Assembly: GCA_041397625.1 (NCBI GenBank)
Contig: JAWKWH010000001.1
Location: 868,001 to 932,000, forward strand
Source of the DNA: JAWKWH01 sp041397625
GTDB lineage: Bacteria > Pseudomonadota > Alphaproteobacteria > Rhizobiales > Rhizobiaceae
Length of the DNA stretch: 64,000 nucleotides
Direction: 5' to 3'
The first letter of the stretch is position 1, and every line of letters begins with the position of its first letter. Positions 34,325-43,528 of the stretch are shown one piece after another. Below the pieces are notes generated by a model. The model saw only the letters and a list, made by a program, of their open reading frames with translations. It had not been told where the DNA came from and ran no database searches. Position numbers and translations under genes: made by a program.

Positions 34325-35359
34325 ATGGCCGAGCAGTTGGGAACGTTGGAGGATCTGCCGGAGGATTATCGGCAGGCGATGTCCGAGATTGGCGTTGCCC
34401 CTTTGTGGCCGATGATGCGCAACGTGCTGCCACACGGCGCGCCCAGGCCCGTGACAAGGCCCGGCGTATGGGACTATGAGGCGCTAAGACCGTTGTTGCT
34501 GCGCGCCGGCGAACTGACGCCGGTGGAAAAGGCGGAACGGCGTGTGCTGGTGCTCTCCGACCCGGGCCGTGGCGCCGGCGCCATGCAGGCCACGGCCTCG
34601 ATCTATCTCGGCATGCAATTGCTGCTGCCGGGCGAGACCGCGCCTGCCCACCGCCACACGCCGTCCGCGGTGCGCATCATCGTCGAGGGCAGGGGCGGCT
34701 ACACGGTCGTTGACGGCGAGAAACTGCCGATGGAGGAAGGCGACCTGGTGCTGACGCCCGGCGGCGAATGGCACGACCATGGCCATGAGGGCAGCGAGCC
34801 TGTCGTCTGGCTCGATGCGCTCGACCTTCCGCTTTTCGTCTATCTGGAGGGCTCCTACGCGGAGGAGGCCGAATTGCAGGCGCAGCGCAACCGGCCCGAC
34901 GCCAGCCATGTCGAATACCGCGCCTCGGGCCTCGTGCCGTCGCGCCGCCACAAGCAGGGCGCGCGCCGCTATCCGATGATGCGCTATCCATGGGCGCGTA
35001 CCGAGGCAGCGCTGCGCGAACTGGCCAAGTACGGCGACACGTCGGCTGCCGAGATGGACTATGTGAACCCCGAGACCGGCGACGACGTGCTGCCGACCAT
35101 GGGGTTCACCGCGATGATGCTGGAAAAGGGCGCGAAGCTGGCGCCGCCGGCGCGCTCGGCTTCGGCCGCCTTCCACGTCATCTCCGGCCGCGGCAGGACC
35201 ACTGTCGACGGCGAGACGATCGAATGGCGGGCGAAGAGCACCTTCACGGTGCCGGTGTTCACGAAGATCGTCCACGAGGCCGACGAGGAATCCTTCCTGG
35301 TCCGCATTCACGACAGGCCGCTGCAGGAAAAGCTCGGCTATTACGAGGAGCGCGCCTGA
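34325..35359 (+). CDS. Gentisate 1,2-dioxygenase
   Basis: Fe(II) bicupin ring-cleaving enzyme converting gentisate to maleylpyruvate, 344 residues. First cupin with AHRHTPSAVRIIVEGRGGYTVVDGE (metal histidines) and EGDLVLTPGGEWHDHGHEG. Second cupin near FHVISGRGRTTVDGE and FTVPVFTKIVHEA. The FAH hydrolase gene overlaps its stop (TGATG). Confidence 0.95.
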   Translation: MAEQLGTLEDLPEDYRQAMSEIGVAPLWPMMRNVLPHGAPRPVTRPGVWDYEALRPLLLRAGELTPVEKAERRVLVLSDPGRGAGAMQATASIYLGMQLLLPGETAPAHRHTPSAVRIIVEGRGGYTVVDGEKLPMEEGDLVLTPGGEWHDHGHEGSEPVVWLDALDLPLFVYLEGSYAEEAELQAQRNRPDASHVEYRASGLVPSRRHKQGARRYPMMRYPWARTEAALRELAKYGDTSAAEMDYVNPETGDDVLPTMGFTAMMLEKGAKLAPPARSASAAFHVISGRGRTTVDGETIEWRAKSTFTVPVFTKIVHEADEESFLVRIHDRPLQEKLGYYEERA

Positions 35360-36057
35360 TGGCAGCCTATCTGTTCGATCCGCCGGCGGTACCGGCGGTT
35401 CCGGTTCGCGGCGAGACCGCGACCTACCCGGTGCGGCGCATCTTCTGCGTCGGCCGCAACTATGCCGCCCACGCCGCCGAAATGGGTTTCGAGGTCGACC
35501 GCGAGGCGCCGTTCTATTTTACCAAGTCTCCCTCGTGCGCCCAGCCGAGCGGTACGACGATCGCCTATCCGCCGGGCACCGGCGACTTCCACTACGAGAT
35601 GGAACTGGCGCTTGCCATCGGCGCGCCGGCCTTTCGCGTGCCGGTGGCGGAGGCGGCTGCGAAGATCTTCGCCTATGGCTGCGCCTTCGATATGACGCGG
35701 CGCGACCTGCAACTGGCCTCGCGCGCGAAGCAGCGACCGTGGGATCTCGGCAAGGATGTCGAGCAGTCGGCGGTGTTCGCGCCGCTGGTGCGCGCCGGCG
35801 AGGTCGGCACCATCGGGCCGCAGCGCATCCATTTGTCGGTCAACGGCGAGGTCAGGCAGGACGCGCATCTTTCCGACCTCATATGGAAGGTTGAGGAGAT
35901 CGTCAGCGATCTGTCCCAATTCTACCATCTCGGTCCCGGCGACATGATCCTGACCGGAACGCCCGCCGGTGTCGGTCCGGTCAATCCCAGGGACCGCCTT
36001 GAAGGCGGCATCGACGGGCTCGAGCCGATCACGCTTGCCATCGGTGATGCAGAGTGA
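35359..36057 (+). CDS. Fumarylacetoacetate hydrolase family protein (fumaryl/maleylpyruvate hydrolase)
   Basis: 232 residues from ATG 35359, overlapping the dioxygenase stop. FAH fold: IFCVGRNYAAHAAEMG, DFHYEMELALAIG with the metal-binding acids, GCAFDMTRRDLQ, and LTGTPAGVGPV. In gentisate catabolism it cleaves fumarylpyruvate (or maleylpyruvate directly) to pyruvate and fumarate or maleate. No maleylpyruvate isomerase is nearby. Confidence 0.94.
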   Translation: MAAYLFDPPAVPAVPVRGETATYPVRRIFCVGRNYAAHAAEMGFEVDREAPFYFTKSPSCAQPSGTTIAYPPGTGDFHYEMELALAIGAPAFRVPVAEAAAKIFAYGCAFDMTRRDLQLASRAKQRPWDLGKDVEQSAVFAPLVRAGEVGTIGPQRIHLSVNGEVRQDAHLSDLIWKVEEIVSDLSQFYHLGPGDMILTGTPAGVGPVNPRDRLEGGIDGLEPITLAIGDAE

Positions 36058-36100
36058 CGAGCGGGAGTCCAGCAATGGCTTCCGGACAAGCGAGGGCGAC

Positions 36101-37315
36101 ATGAGCGCGGACAGGGTCGTCATCGCCGGCGGCGGCATCGGCGGCCTCGCCGCGGCCATCGGCCTGGCGCAGAAGGGCGTGCGTTCCATCGTCCTGGAGA
36201 AGGCCGACGAACTCGGCGAGATCGGCGCCGGCATCCAGCTTGGCCCCAACGCATTCCATGCCTTCGACTATCTCGGCGTCGGCGATGCGGCGCGCGACAT
36301 GGCCGTCTACATCGACAGCCTGCGGCTGATGGATGCGCTGAGCGGCGACGAGATCACCCGCATTCCGCTCGACGAGCGCTTCCGCAAACGTTTCCGCAAC
36401 CCCTACGCCGTCGTGCATCGCGGCGACCTGCACGGCGTTTTCCTGAAGGCATGCATCGACCACGACCTGGTGGAACTGCGCACCAGCGCCGCGGTTGCCG
36501 ATTACGAGCAGGACGGCTCGTCGGCCACGGCCGTTCTTGAGAGCGGCGAGCAGGTGCGCGGCAGGGCGTTGATCGGCGCCGACGGCCTCTGGTCAAATGT
36601 CAGGAAACGGCTGGTCGCCGACGGCGCGCCGCGTGTCTCGGGCCACACCACCTATCGCTCAGTCATTCCAACGGAGGCGATGCCGGAGGATCTGAGATGG
36701 AACGCGGCGACGCTGTGGGCCGGGCCGAAATGCCATATCGTCCACTATCCGCTGTCGGGCTGGAAGGTGTTCAACCTGGTCGTCACCTATCACAACGACG
36801 CGCCGGAACCGGTTGCCGGCAAACCGGTTTCCCACGACGAGGTCCGAAGGGGTTTCGAACACGTCAATCCGGTTGCCCGGCAGATCATCGACAACGGCAT
36901 CGACTGGAAGCTGTGGGTGCTGAGTGACCGCGAGCCGGTGATGAACTGGGTTGACGGCCGCGTGGCGCTGCTCGGCGATGCCGCCCACCCGATGCTGCAA
37001 TACTTCGCCCAGGGTGCCTGCATGGCGATGGAGGATGCAGTGGCGCTGTGCGCCGAGTTCGAACGCCATGCGGGCGACATGGAGACGGCGCTCGTCGAAT
37101 ACCAGAACCGCCGCCGGCTGAGGACCGCGCGGGTGCAGTTGCAGTCGCGCGAGATCGGCACCCACGTCTATCACCCGGCCGGTGCTCATGCGGCGCTGCG
37201 TAACAAGGTGATGAGTGCCAAGAGCGCCGACGACTGGTATGACTCGATCGAATGGCTCTACGGCGGTACCGGGCTCGAAGGTGCGGTTTCACCTGAAACG
37301 CGGTCAGACGGATAA
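36101..37315 (+). CDS. FAD-dependent monooxygenase, 3-hydroxybenzoate 6-hydroxylase-like
   Basis: 404 residues from ATG 36101. N-terminal FAD motif VVIAGGGIGGLAAAIGLAQKG, the salicylate hydroxylase-type DG segment IGADGLWSNVRK, and GDAAHPMLQYFAQGACMAMEDA near the C-terminus. In context with gentisate dioxygenase and FAH it most likely makes gentisate from 3-hydroxybenzoate; salicylate or another phenolic acid cannot be excluded. Confidence 0.9.
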   Translation: MSADRVVIAGGGIGGLAAAIGLAQKGVRSIVLEKADELGEIGAGIQLGPNAFHAFDYLGVGDAARDMAVYIDSLRLMDALSGDEITRIPLDERFRKRFRNPYAVVHRGDLHGVFLKACIDHDLVELRTSAAVADYEQDGSSATAVLESGEQVRGRALIGADGLWSNVRKRLVADGAPRVSGHTTYRSVIPTEAMPEDLRWNAATLWAGPKCHIVHYPLSGWKVFNLVVTYHNDAPEPVAGKPVSHDEVRRGFEHVNPVARQIIDNGIDWKLWVLSDREPVMNWVDGRVALLGDAAHPMLQYFAQGACMAMEDAVALCAEFERHAGDMETALVEYQNRRRLRTARVQLQSREIGTHVYHPAGAHAALRNKVMSAKSADDWYDSIEWLYGGTGLEGAVSPETRSDG

Positions 37316-37329
37316 GATCAATTCTGCGT

Positions 37330-37371
37330 TGCATTATTTTGCAACATATGCATCTTGTGAATTATAGTGCA
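37330..37371 (+). promoter_or_regulatory. Promoter with four TGCA boxes (putative BoxR sites) upstream of TRAP operon
   Basis: TGCA at 37330, 37340, 37349 and 37368. TTGCAA (37339-37344) and TATAGT (37363-37368) could be -35 and -10 with an 18-base spacer, both overlapped by TGCA. The TATARTGCA word recurs before boxC and, as TATATTGCA, before boxR. BzdR/BoxR-type regulators are known to bind TGCA repeats, so this is a probable BoxR operator. Confidence 0.6.
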
Positions 37372-37400
37372 CTAACCCAATGATCACATCGGAGGAGAAG

Positions 37401-38447
37401 ATGATCCAACGTAGAAAAGTCCTTGCCATGCTCGGCGGTGTCGCGATGGCCGCGATGGCCTGCGGGCTGTCGGCGACCGGGGCGCTGGCGCAGGAAGTGA
37501 CGCTAAAACTGCACCAGTTCCTGCCGGCACAGGCCAACGTGCCGCGTCTGGTCCTGGATGTCTGGGCCGACAATGTCGAAAAGGATTCCGGGGGCAGGAT
37601 CAAGGTCGAACGCTATCCCTCGATGCAGCTCGGCGGCAAACCGCCGGAACTGATTGACCAGGCGATTGACGGCATTGCCGACATCGTCTGGACCGTCGTC
37701 GGCTACACGCCGGGCCGGTTCCCGCGCACAGAGGTGTTCGAATTACCCTTCATGATGACCGATGCGCGCGCCGCCTCGCATGCCTATTGGGAGATGTTCG
37801 AAGAGCACATGAAGGACACCGAGTTCGCCGATGTGCATATTCTGGGTACCTGGGTGCACGGCCCCGGCATGTTCCACACGAACAAGCCGGTGAAGACGCC
37901 CGAAGATCTGAGCGGTATGAAGATTCGCGGCGGTTCGCGGCTGGTCAACTCGCTGTTGGAGAAGACCGGCGCCACCCCCGTCGGTATGCCGGTTCCGGCA
38001 GTCTCCGAGGCGCTGTCGAAGGGCGTTCTCGACGGCACCACCATTCCGTGGGAGGTGACCACCGCGCTCAAGGTTCCCGAACTCGTCCACAACCATACCG
38101 AGTTCTCGGGGCAGGCGCTTTATACGCTCACTTTCGTGCTCGCCATGAACAAGGACGTTTACGAAGGCTTGCCGGATGACCTGAAGGCGGTGGTCGACAA
38201 GAACTCCGGTCTCGACTTCTCGGTTTTCGCCGGCGGCACGCAGGCCGACGCCGACGGCCCGGCCCGGCAGAAAGCCGTCGATCTCGGCAACAACATCATT
38301 ACGCTGACCGAGGAGGAAGGTGCGCCGTGGCGGGCCGCCGCCGAACCGATCTATGCCGAATGGGTCGCCGACATGAAGTCCAAGGGCATCGACGGCCAGG
38401 CGCTTATTGACGAAGCCCGTGCCAAAATGGCCGAATACGCCAAGTAG
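37401..38447 (+). CDS. TRAP transporter substrate-binding protein, DctP type
   Basis: 348 residues from ATG 37401 (GGAGG upstream). A signal peptide covers about residues 1-31 (to ALAQ). DctP fold features: QFLPAQANVPRLVLDVWADNVEKDSGGRI and DLSGMKIRGGSRLVNSLLEKTGATPVGMPVPAVSEAL. The ligand is probably an aromatic acid such as benzoate, hydroxybenzoate or a hydroxycinnamate, judging from its neighbours and the TGCA promoter; the fold alone does not say. Confidence 0.93.
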   Translation: MIQRRKVLAMLGGVAMAAMACGLSATGALAQEVTLKLHQFLPAQANVPRLVLDVWADNVEKDSGGRIKVERYPSMQLGGKPPELIDQAIDGIADIVWTVVGYTPGRFPRTEVFELPFMMTDARAASHAYWEMFEEHMKDTEFADVHILGTWVHGPGMFHTNKPVKTPEDLSGMKIRGGSRLVNSLLEKTGATPVGMPVPAVSEALSKGVLDGTTIPWEVTTALKVPELVHNHTEFSGQALYTLTFVLAMNKDVYEGLPDDLKAVVDKNSGLDFSVFAGGTQADADGPARQKAVDLGNNIITLTEEEGAPWRAAAEPIYAEWVADMKSKGIDGQALIDEARAKMAEYAK

Positions 38448-38524
38448 AGCGGAGATCTTGTGCCGACGACGCCGCGCCTGCAAGGCGCGGCGTCGGACGC
38501 ATGGCGTGTCGGGGAGGCGAACGC

Positions 38525-39109
38525 ATGCACCGGTTGTTCATGATGCTGGCGCGCGCCATGGCCATGTCGGGCGGTCTGGTGCTTTCCGCGCTGATCGTCC
38601 TTACCTGCCTTTCCATCGTCGGGCGCATGCTCAACACCGCCTTTCACGGCGCGCTCCTGCAGGCGTTGACACCGGGTTTCGCGCACTGGGCACTGCAGGC
38701 CGGCGTCGGCCCGATCAACGGTGACTTCGAACTGGTTGAGGCGGGTATCGCCTTCGCCATCTTCGCCTTCCTGCCGCTGTGCCAGATCACCGGCGGTCAT
38801 GCGACGGTGGATATTTTCACCTCCAGGCTGTCGCCCCGCGCCGACCGTCTGCTGCGCATGGTGATCGAGGTGGCGTTCGCCATCGCGCTGGTGGTGATCG
38901 CATTGCAGCTCTACCACGGCATGGCGAGCAAGATGCGTTCGGGCCAGACGACGCTGTTGTTGCAGTTTCCCGAATGGTGGGCCTACGCCGCCAGCCTGTC
39001 GGGGGCGGTGATTGCCGCGGTCGTTGCCGTCTATGTGGCCGGCGTGCGCGCCGTCGAGTTTTTCACCAATCGCATGATCTTGGCCGATGTCGGGGAGAGC
39101 GGCCATTGA
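38525..39109 (+). CDS. TRAP transporter small permease, DctQ type
   Basis: 194 residues from ATG 38525 with GGGGAGG upstream. Four hydrophobic helices; the DctQ region FELVEAGIAFAIFAFLPLCQITGGHATVDIF is recognisable. Its stop overlaps the TTG start of the large permease. Confidence 0.9.
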   Translation: MHRLFMMLARAMAMSGGLVLSALIVLTCLSIVGRMLNTAFHGALLQALTPGFAHWALQAGVGPINGDFELVEAGIAFAIFAFLPLCQITGGHATVDIFTSRLSPRADRLLRMVIEVAFAIALVVIALQLYHGMASKMRSGQTTLLLQFPEWWAYAASLSGAVIAAVVAVYVAGVRAVEFFTNRMILADVGESGH

Positions 39110-40419
39110 CCAGTCTCGAGATCGGCCTGGCGTCGTTTCCGGCCCTGCTGGCGCTCATCTTCCTGCGGGTTCCGATCGGTCTGGCGATGTTCATGGCGGG
39201 TTTCATTGGCCTGTGGCTGGTGACCGGCGGCACCAACGTGCCGCTCGCCAAGCTGAAGTCCGAAACCTACACGACATTTTCCTCCTACTCGCTTTCCATC
39301 GTGCCGATGTTCCTGCTGATGGGGCAGTTCTCGACGCTCGGCGGCATTTCCAGCGCCTTGTTCAAGGCGGCCGAAAGCTGGCTCGGCCATCGCCGCGGCG
39401 GCATCGCCATGGCCGCCGTCGGCGCTTGCGCCGGTTTCGGCGCCATCTGCGGCTCGTCGCTTGCGACCGCGGCCACGATGGGCCGCGTGGCACTGCCGGA
39501 GCTGCGCCAATACGGCTATGCCGGCGGATTCTCCACAGCCACGCTTGCCGCCGGCGGCACGCTCGGCATCCTCATTCCGCCGTCGATCGTGCTGGTGATC
39601 TACGCTATCCTGACCGAGCAGAACATCGCCAAGCTGTTCCTCGCCGCCTTCATTCCGGGCGTTCTGGCGGCGATCGGCTACGTGATCACCATCTCGATCT
39701 ATGTGCGGCTCTATCCCGAAGCCGCCGGCGTCCGGGAGCCGGTCGCCTATCGCGAGCGTTTCAAGGCGCTCGTCGATGTCTGGCCGGTGCTGCTGGTCTT
39801 CGGCCTGGTGGTCGGTGGCATCTATCTCGGCTGGTTCACGCCGACTGAGGGCGCGGCTGTCGGCGCGCTCGGCACCGGCGTGATCGCCTGGCTCAACGGC
39901 GGATTGAACGGCAAGACACTGCTGGAAAGCTTCCTCGTCACCGCCCGCACTTCGGCGATGATCTTCTTCATCGTGCTGGGCGCGGCGTTCTACAACGGCT
40001 TCCTGGCGCTGACCCAGGTTCCGCAGGAGATTTCCACCTTCGTCGTCGAGCAGGCGTTCAGCCCGTGGGTGGTGCTGTCGCTCATCCTGCTGCTCTATCT
40101 CGTCTTCGGCTGTTTCATGGACAGCCTGTCGATGATCCTGCTGACCATTCCGATCTTCTTCCCGGTCGTCAGCGCCATGGATTTCGGCATGGATCCGGAA
40201 CATCTGGCGATCTGGTTCGGCATTCTGGTCCTGATCGTTGTCGAGGTCGGCCTGATCACGCCGCCGGTCGGCATGAACCTCTTCGTCATCAACGCCATGG
40301 ACCGCACCACTGCGCTGGTCGAGACCTACAAGGCGGTGCTGTTCTTCGTCGCCTCCGACATCGTCAGGGTCGTTCTTCTGGTCCTGTTTCCGGCGATCAC
40401 GCTGTTCCTCATTCCATAG
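39106..40419 (+). CDS. TRAP transporter large permease, DctM type
   Basis: 437 residues. I start at TTG 39106 (LTSLEIGLASFPALLALIFLRVPIG), which overlaps the dctQ stop, has GGGGAG 8 bases before it, and gives the normal DctM length. About 12 helices; GFGAICGSSLATAATMGRVALPELRQYGY and PPSIVLVIYAILTEQNIAKLF are typical. Completes the DctPQM importer. Confidence 0.92.
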   Translation: MTSLEIGLASFPALLALIFLRVPIGLAMFMAGFIGLWLVTGGTNVPLAKLKSETYTTFSSYSLSIVPMFLLMGQFSTLGGISSALFKAAESWLGHRRGGIAMAAVGACAGFGAICGSSLATAATMGRVALPELRQYGYAGGFSTATLAAGGTLGILIPPSIVLVIYAILTEQNIAKLFLAAFIPGVLAAIGYVITISIYVRLYPEAAGVREPVAYRERFKALVDVWPVLLVFGLVVGGIYLGWFTPTEGAAVGALGTGVIAWLNGGLNGKTLLESFLVTARTSAMIFFIVLGAAFYNGFLALTQVPQEISTFVVEQAFSPWVVLSLILLLYLVFGCFMDSLSMILLTIPIFFPVVSAMDFGMDPEHLAIWFGILVLIVVEVGLITPPVGMNLFVINAMDRTTALVETYKAVLFFVASDIVRVVLLVLFPAITLFLIP

Positions 40420-40449
40420 ACGCGTTCGAAAGAGGTTGTTCGCGATTTA

Positions 40450-40464
40450 GTTATTTCATATAAC
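40450..40464 (+). promoter_or_regulatory. MarR-like palindrome upstream of enoyl-CoA hydratase operon
   Basis: GTTAT-TTCAT-ATAAC, perfect 5-bp arms with flanks extending to 7 of 9 matches, 59 bases before the enoyl-CoA hydratase start. The MarR encoded inside the operon is the natural candidate to bind it. Confidence 0.5.
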
Positions 40465-40522
40465 AAAGTTGGACACCGCGCCCGCTATGCCGGCGCCACC
40501 CGCTTCGAACAGGAAATTGCGC

Positions 40523-41284
40523 ATGTCTCTCGTCCGCGTCGACACCGACGGTCCCGTCGCTACCCTGACCATGAACCGCCCCGACAAGCGAAACGCCATG
40601 TCGGACGGCCTGCTCGCGGCGATCGATGCCTTCTTCCGCGATCCACCGGAGGGAACCAGGGCGGTCGTGCTTGCCGGCAGCGGCGGGCACTATTGCGCGG
40701 GTCTCGACCTTGCCGAACACGTTGCCCGCGACGCCGAAGCGACGATGCATCACTCCCAGGGCTGGCAGGCGGTGATGAACCGGATCCAGTTCAGCGGCCT
40801 GCCGGTCGTCTCGGCAATGTTCGGCGCGGTCATCGGCGGCGGTCTCGAGCTGGCGACGGCGACCCATGTACGGGTCGCCGAGCCGTCAACCGTATTCCAG
40901 TTGCCCGAGGGCAGCCGCGGCATCTTCGTCGGCGGCGGCGCCAGCGTCCGCGTCGGCCGCATCCTCGGCGCCGACCGCATGATCGAGATGATGCTGACCG
41001 GACGCAAATACGGCGCCGAGGAGGGTCTGAGCCTCGGCCTTGCCCACTACGTCGTCGGCCAGGGCGAGGCGATCGCCCGCGCCGCGGAACTGGCACGCGG
41101 GATCGCCGCCAACGCGCCGCTGTCGAACTTCATCATGATACAGGCGCTTTCCCGAATCGAGGACATGTCGAAACAGGATGGTTTCTTCACCGAGAGCCTG
41201 TGCGCGGCGATAACCCAGACCAGCCCGGATGCGCGCGAGGGTCTCGCCGCGTTTCTGGAAAAGCGGTCCCCGAACTTCCGTTGA
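40523..41284 (+). CDS. Enoyl-CoA hydratase/isomerase family protein
   Basis: 253 residues from ATG 40523 (AGGAAA upstream; longer start at 40469 possible). Crotonase fold: MNRPDKRNAMSDGLLAAIDAF, GSGGHYCAGLDLAE oxyanion hole, MFGAVIGGGLELATATHVRVAEPSTVFQLPE. Likely hydrates an aryl-acryloyl-CoA made by the ligase two genes on. It lies in an operon with MarR, a CoA ligase and an amidohydrolase. Confidence 0.92.
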   Translation: MSLVRVDTDGPVATLTMNRPDKRNAMSDGLLAAIDAFFRDPPEGTRAVVLAGSGGHYCAGLDLAEHVARDAEATMHHSQGWQAVMNRIQFSGLPVVSAMFGAVIGGGLELATATHVRVAEPSTVFQLPEGSRGIFVGGGASVRVGRILGADRMIEMMLTGRKYGAEEGLSLGLAHYVVGQGEAIARAAELARGIAANAPLSNFIMIQALSRIEDMSKQDGFFTESLCAAITQTSPDAREGLAAFLEKRSPNFR

Positions 41285-41288
41285 CGGC

Positions 41289-41756
41289 ATGACCAAGGCG
41301 GACAGGACGCTTCGCAGATTTTCCGGCTACCTGATGAAACGCGCGTTCAACGCGGTGCAGGCCGACGTCAACGCCACGCTGCATCCTTTCGGCCTGCGCA
41401 TGGTGACGTTTTCGGCGCTGGTCGTAATCGTCGACAACGCCGGCCTGAGCCAGTCGCAACTGGCCGAGTCCCTGTCGATCGAAAGGCCGAATCTCGTCCT
41501 TGTCGTCGACGAACTGGAGAGCCGTGGGCTCATTTTGCGGCAGCGCGACAAGACGGACAGGCGCGCCTACCGCTTGGTGCCGACCGCGCCGGGACGAAAG
41601 CTGTGCGCTTCGGCGCTTGCCGCGATCGATGACCACGAGGCCCGCCTGACCGCCGGCATCGATGCCGGGGACAGGGCGGCGCTCGTCGCGGCGCTTGGCC
41701 GCATAGAAAGCAATGGGAGGAACGTGCATGAAGGACGGCATGTGGCTCGATCATGA
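41289..41756 (+). CDS. MarR family transcriptional regulator
   Basis: 155 residues from ATG 41289. Winged helix LSQSQLAESLSIERPNLVLVVDELESRGLI and wing RQRDKTDRRAYRLV. It starts 4 bases after the enoyl-CoA hydratase stop and overlaps the CoA ligase start by 29 bases, so it is an internal gene of the operon it probably controls. Functionally it may parallel CouR-type regulators that sense hydroxycinnamoyl-CoA (inference). Confidence 0.9.
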   Translation: MTKADRTLRRFSGYLMKRAFNAVQADVNATLHPFGLRMVTFSALVVIVDNAGLSQSQLAESLSIERPNLVLVVDELESRGLILRQRDKTDRRAYRLVPTAPGRKLCASALAAIDDHEARLTAGIDAGDRAALVAALGRIESNGRNVHEGRHVARS

Positions 41757-43521
41757 GGTGACGCGGGAGGATCGGGCCGACGGAACCATCGTTCTCGGCT
41801 CGGGCCTGACGCTCGACCACGTGGCGCGCAACACCGGCGAATGGCTGCACCGGTGGGCGGCGGAGACACCCGATCGCGTCTTCATCGCAGAGCGCAGCGG
41901 TGGCGGTTGGCGCGAAGTCGCCTATGGCGAAATGCTCGCCGCCGTGCGCGCCGTTGCCGCAAGCCTGTTGGCGCGCGGCTTCGGCCCCGGCAAGCGCATT
42001 GTCATCCTTTCCGGCCCGTCCGTCGACCATGCGGTCCTGGCGCTCGCCGCCCAGTATATCGGCGCGCCGATCGTTCCGCTTGCCGAGCAGTATTCGCTCA
42101 TTCCCGCCGCCCACCCGCGTCTGGCCTACTGCGTCAACAAGGTCTCGCCCGCCATGGTCTATGCCGGCGACGGCGATGCCTTCGGCACGGCGCTTGCCCT
42201 CGACATCTTCGACGGAGTCGAGAAGGTGGTGTCACACAATCCGGCCGACGGCATGACCGGTTTCGAGACGCTGCTTGCCGGCGAGGCGGATGCGGCGGTC
42301 GATGCCGCCCATGCGAAGGTCGGACCGGAAACGCTGGCGAAAATCCTGTTCACCTCGGGCTCGGCATCGGCTCCCAAAGGCGTGCCGCAGACGCAGAAGA
42401 TGATGTGCGTGAACCAGGCGCAGTACCAGGCCTGCCTGCCGATCCTGAAGGCCAGGCATCACAAGATGCTGGACTGGCTGCCCTGGAACCATGTGTTCGC
42501 CGGCAACTCCAATTTCAACATGATGCTCGCCAATGGCGGCTCGCTCTATCTCGACGACGGCAAGCCTGTCGGGCCGCTGGCCGCCCGCTCGCTGGAGAAT
42601 CTACGCGCCCATTCGGGCACGCTGTCCTTCAATGTTCCCGTTGCCCACGCGATGCAGGTCGCCGCGATGCGCAACGACGCCGATCTGCGCCGGCGTTACT
42701 TCGAAGGCCTTGACATCTTCTTCTATGCCGGCGCCTCGCTGCCGGCCGATGTCTGGGCGGCGATCGGGCGGATGGCGCGCGACGAACTCGGCGAAATGCC
42801 GATGATGATGTCGAGCTGGGGCATGACCGAGACGGCACCGTCGGCCCTGATCTATCACGAGAAAGGCGCGGCCTCGGGCATGATCGGCGTGCCCGTGCCC
42901 GAACTTGAGGCCAAGCTGATCCCCGTCGGCGACAACCGCTACGAACTGCGCGTGCGCGGTCCCAACGTCATCGACTGCTACTACGAGGACGCCAAACGGT
43001 CGGCCGAGAGTTTCGACGACGAGGGCTTCTTCATGACCGGCGACGCGGTGACGCTGGTCGATCCCATGGACGCTTCGCGCGGCGTGCGCTTCGACGGGCG
43101 CATCGGCGAGGATTTCAAGCTCACCACCGGCATCTGGGTGCAGGCAAGCAACCTGCGCCTCACGGTACTCGCCGGGCTTTCCGGCCTGGCGCAGGACGTC
43201 GTCATTGTCGGCGAAGGAAGGGACGAGGTCGGCCTGCTGGTCTTTCCGCCGCCGGCGCGCGGCCTGAAGGGCGGGGGCGGGGTGGTCGTCGATCCGCACT
43301 ACGCTTCCGAAATCCGCGAGGTTTTGGTCGGGATGGCGAAATCGGCTACCGGCTCGTCGAATCGTATCGTCAGGGCTATCGTCCTGGAGGAGCCGCCGCA
43401 TGTCGGCGACGGTGAGATCACTGCCAAGGGCAGCCTGAACGTCCGCACCATCCTCACCCGCCGCGCCGCTTTCGTCGACCGGCTTTATGACGATGCCGAC
43501 ACCGCAACAATCAGGATTTGA
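41728..43521 (+). CDS. Feruloyl-CoA synthase-like acyl-CoA ligase
   Basis: 597 residues from ATG 41728, using GGGAGG inside the preceding codons as ribosome site. ANL-superfamily adenylating enzyme with the P-loop LFTSGSASAPKGV, DWLPWNHVFAGNSNF, SSWGMTETAP and TGDAV. The opening GSGLTLDHVARNTGEWLHRWAAETPDRVF is typical of feruloyl-CoA synthases. The C-terminal catalytic part contains GEITAKGSLNVRTIL. It activates a hydroxycinnamate or related aromatic acid with CoA and ATP. Confidence 0.9.
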   Translation: MKDGMWLDHEVTREDRADGTIVLGSGLTLDHVARNTGEWLHRWAAETPDRVFIAERSGGGWREVAYGEMLAAVRAVAASLLARGFGPGKRIVILSGPSVDHAVLALAAQYIGAPIVPLAEQYSLIPAAHPRLAYCVNKVSPAMVYAGDGDAFGTALALDIFDGVEKVVSHNPADGMTGFETLLAGEADAAVDAAHAKVGPETLAKILFTSGSASAPKGVPQTQKMMCVNQAQYQACLPILKARHHKMLDWLPWNHVFAGNSNFNMMLANGGSLYLDDGKPVGPLAARSLENLRAHSGTLSFNVPVAHAMQVAAMRNDADLRRRYFEGLDIFFYAGASLPADVWAAIGRMARDELGEMPMMMSSWGMTETAPSALIYHEKGAASGMIGVPVPELEAKLIPVGDNRYELRVRGPNVIDCYYEDAKRSAESFDDEGFFMTGDAVTLVDPMDASRGVRFDGRIGEDFKLTTGIWVQASNLRLTVLAGLSGLAQDVVIVGEGRDEVGLLVFPPPARGLKGGGGVVVDPHYASEIREVLVGMAKSATGSSNRIVRAIVLEEPPHVGDGEITAKGSLNVRTILTRRAAFVDRLYDDADTATIRI

Positions 43522-43528
43522 GAATCCC

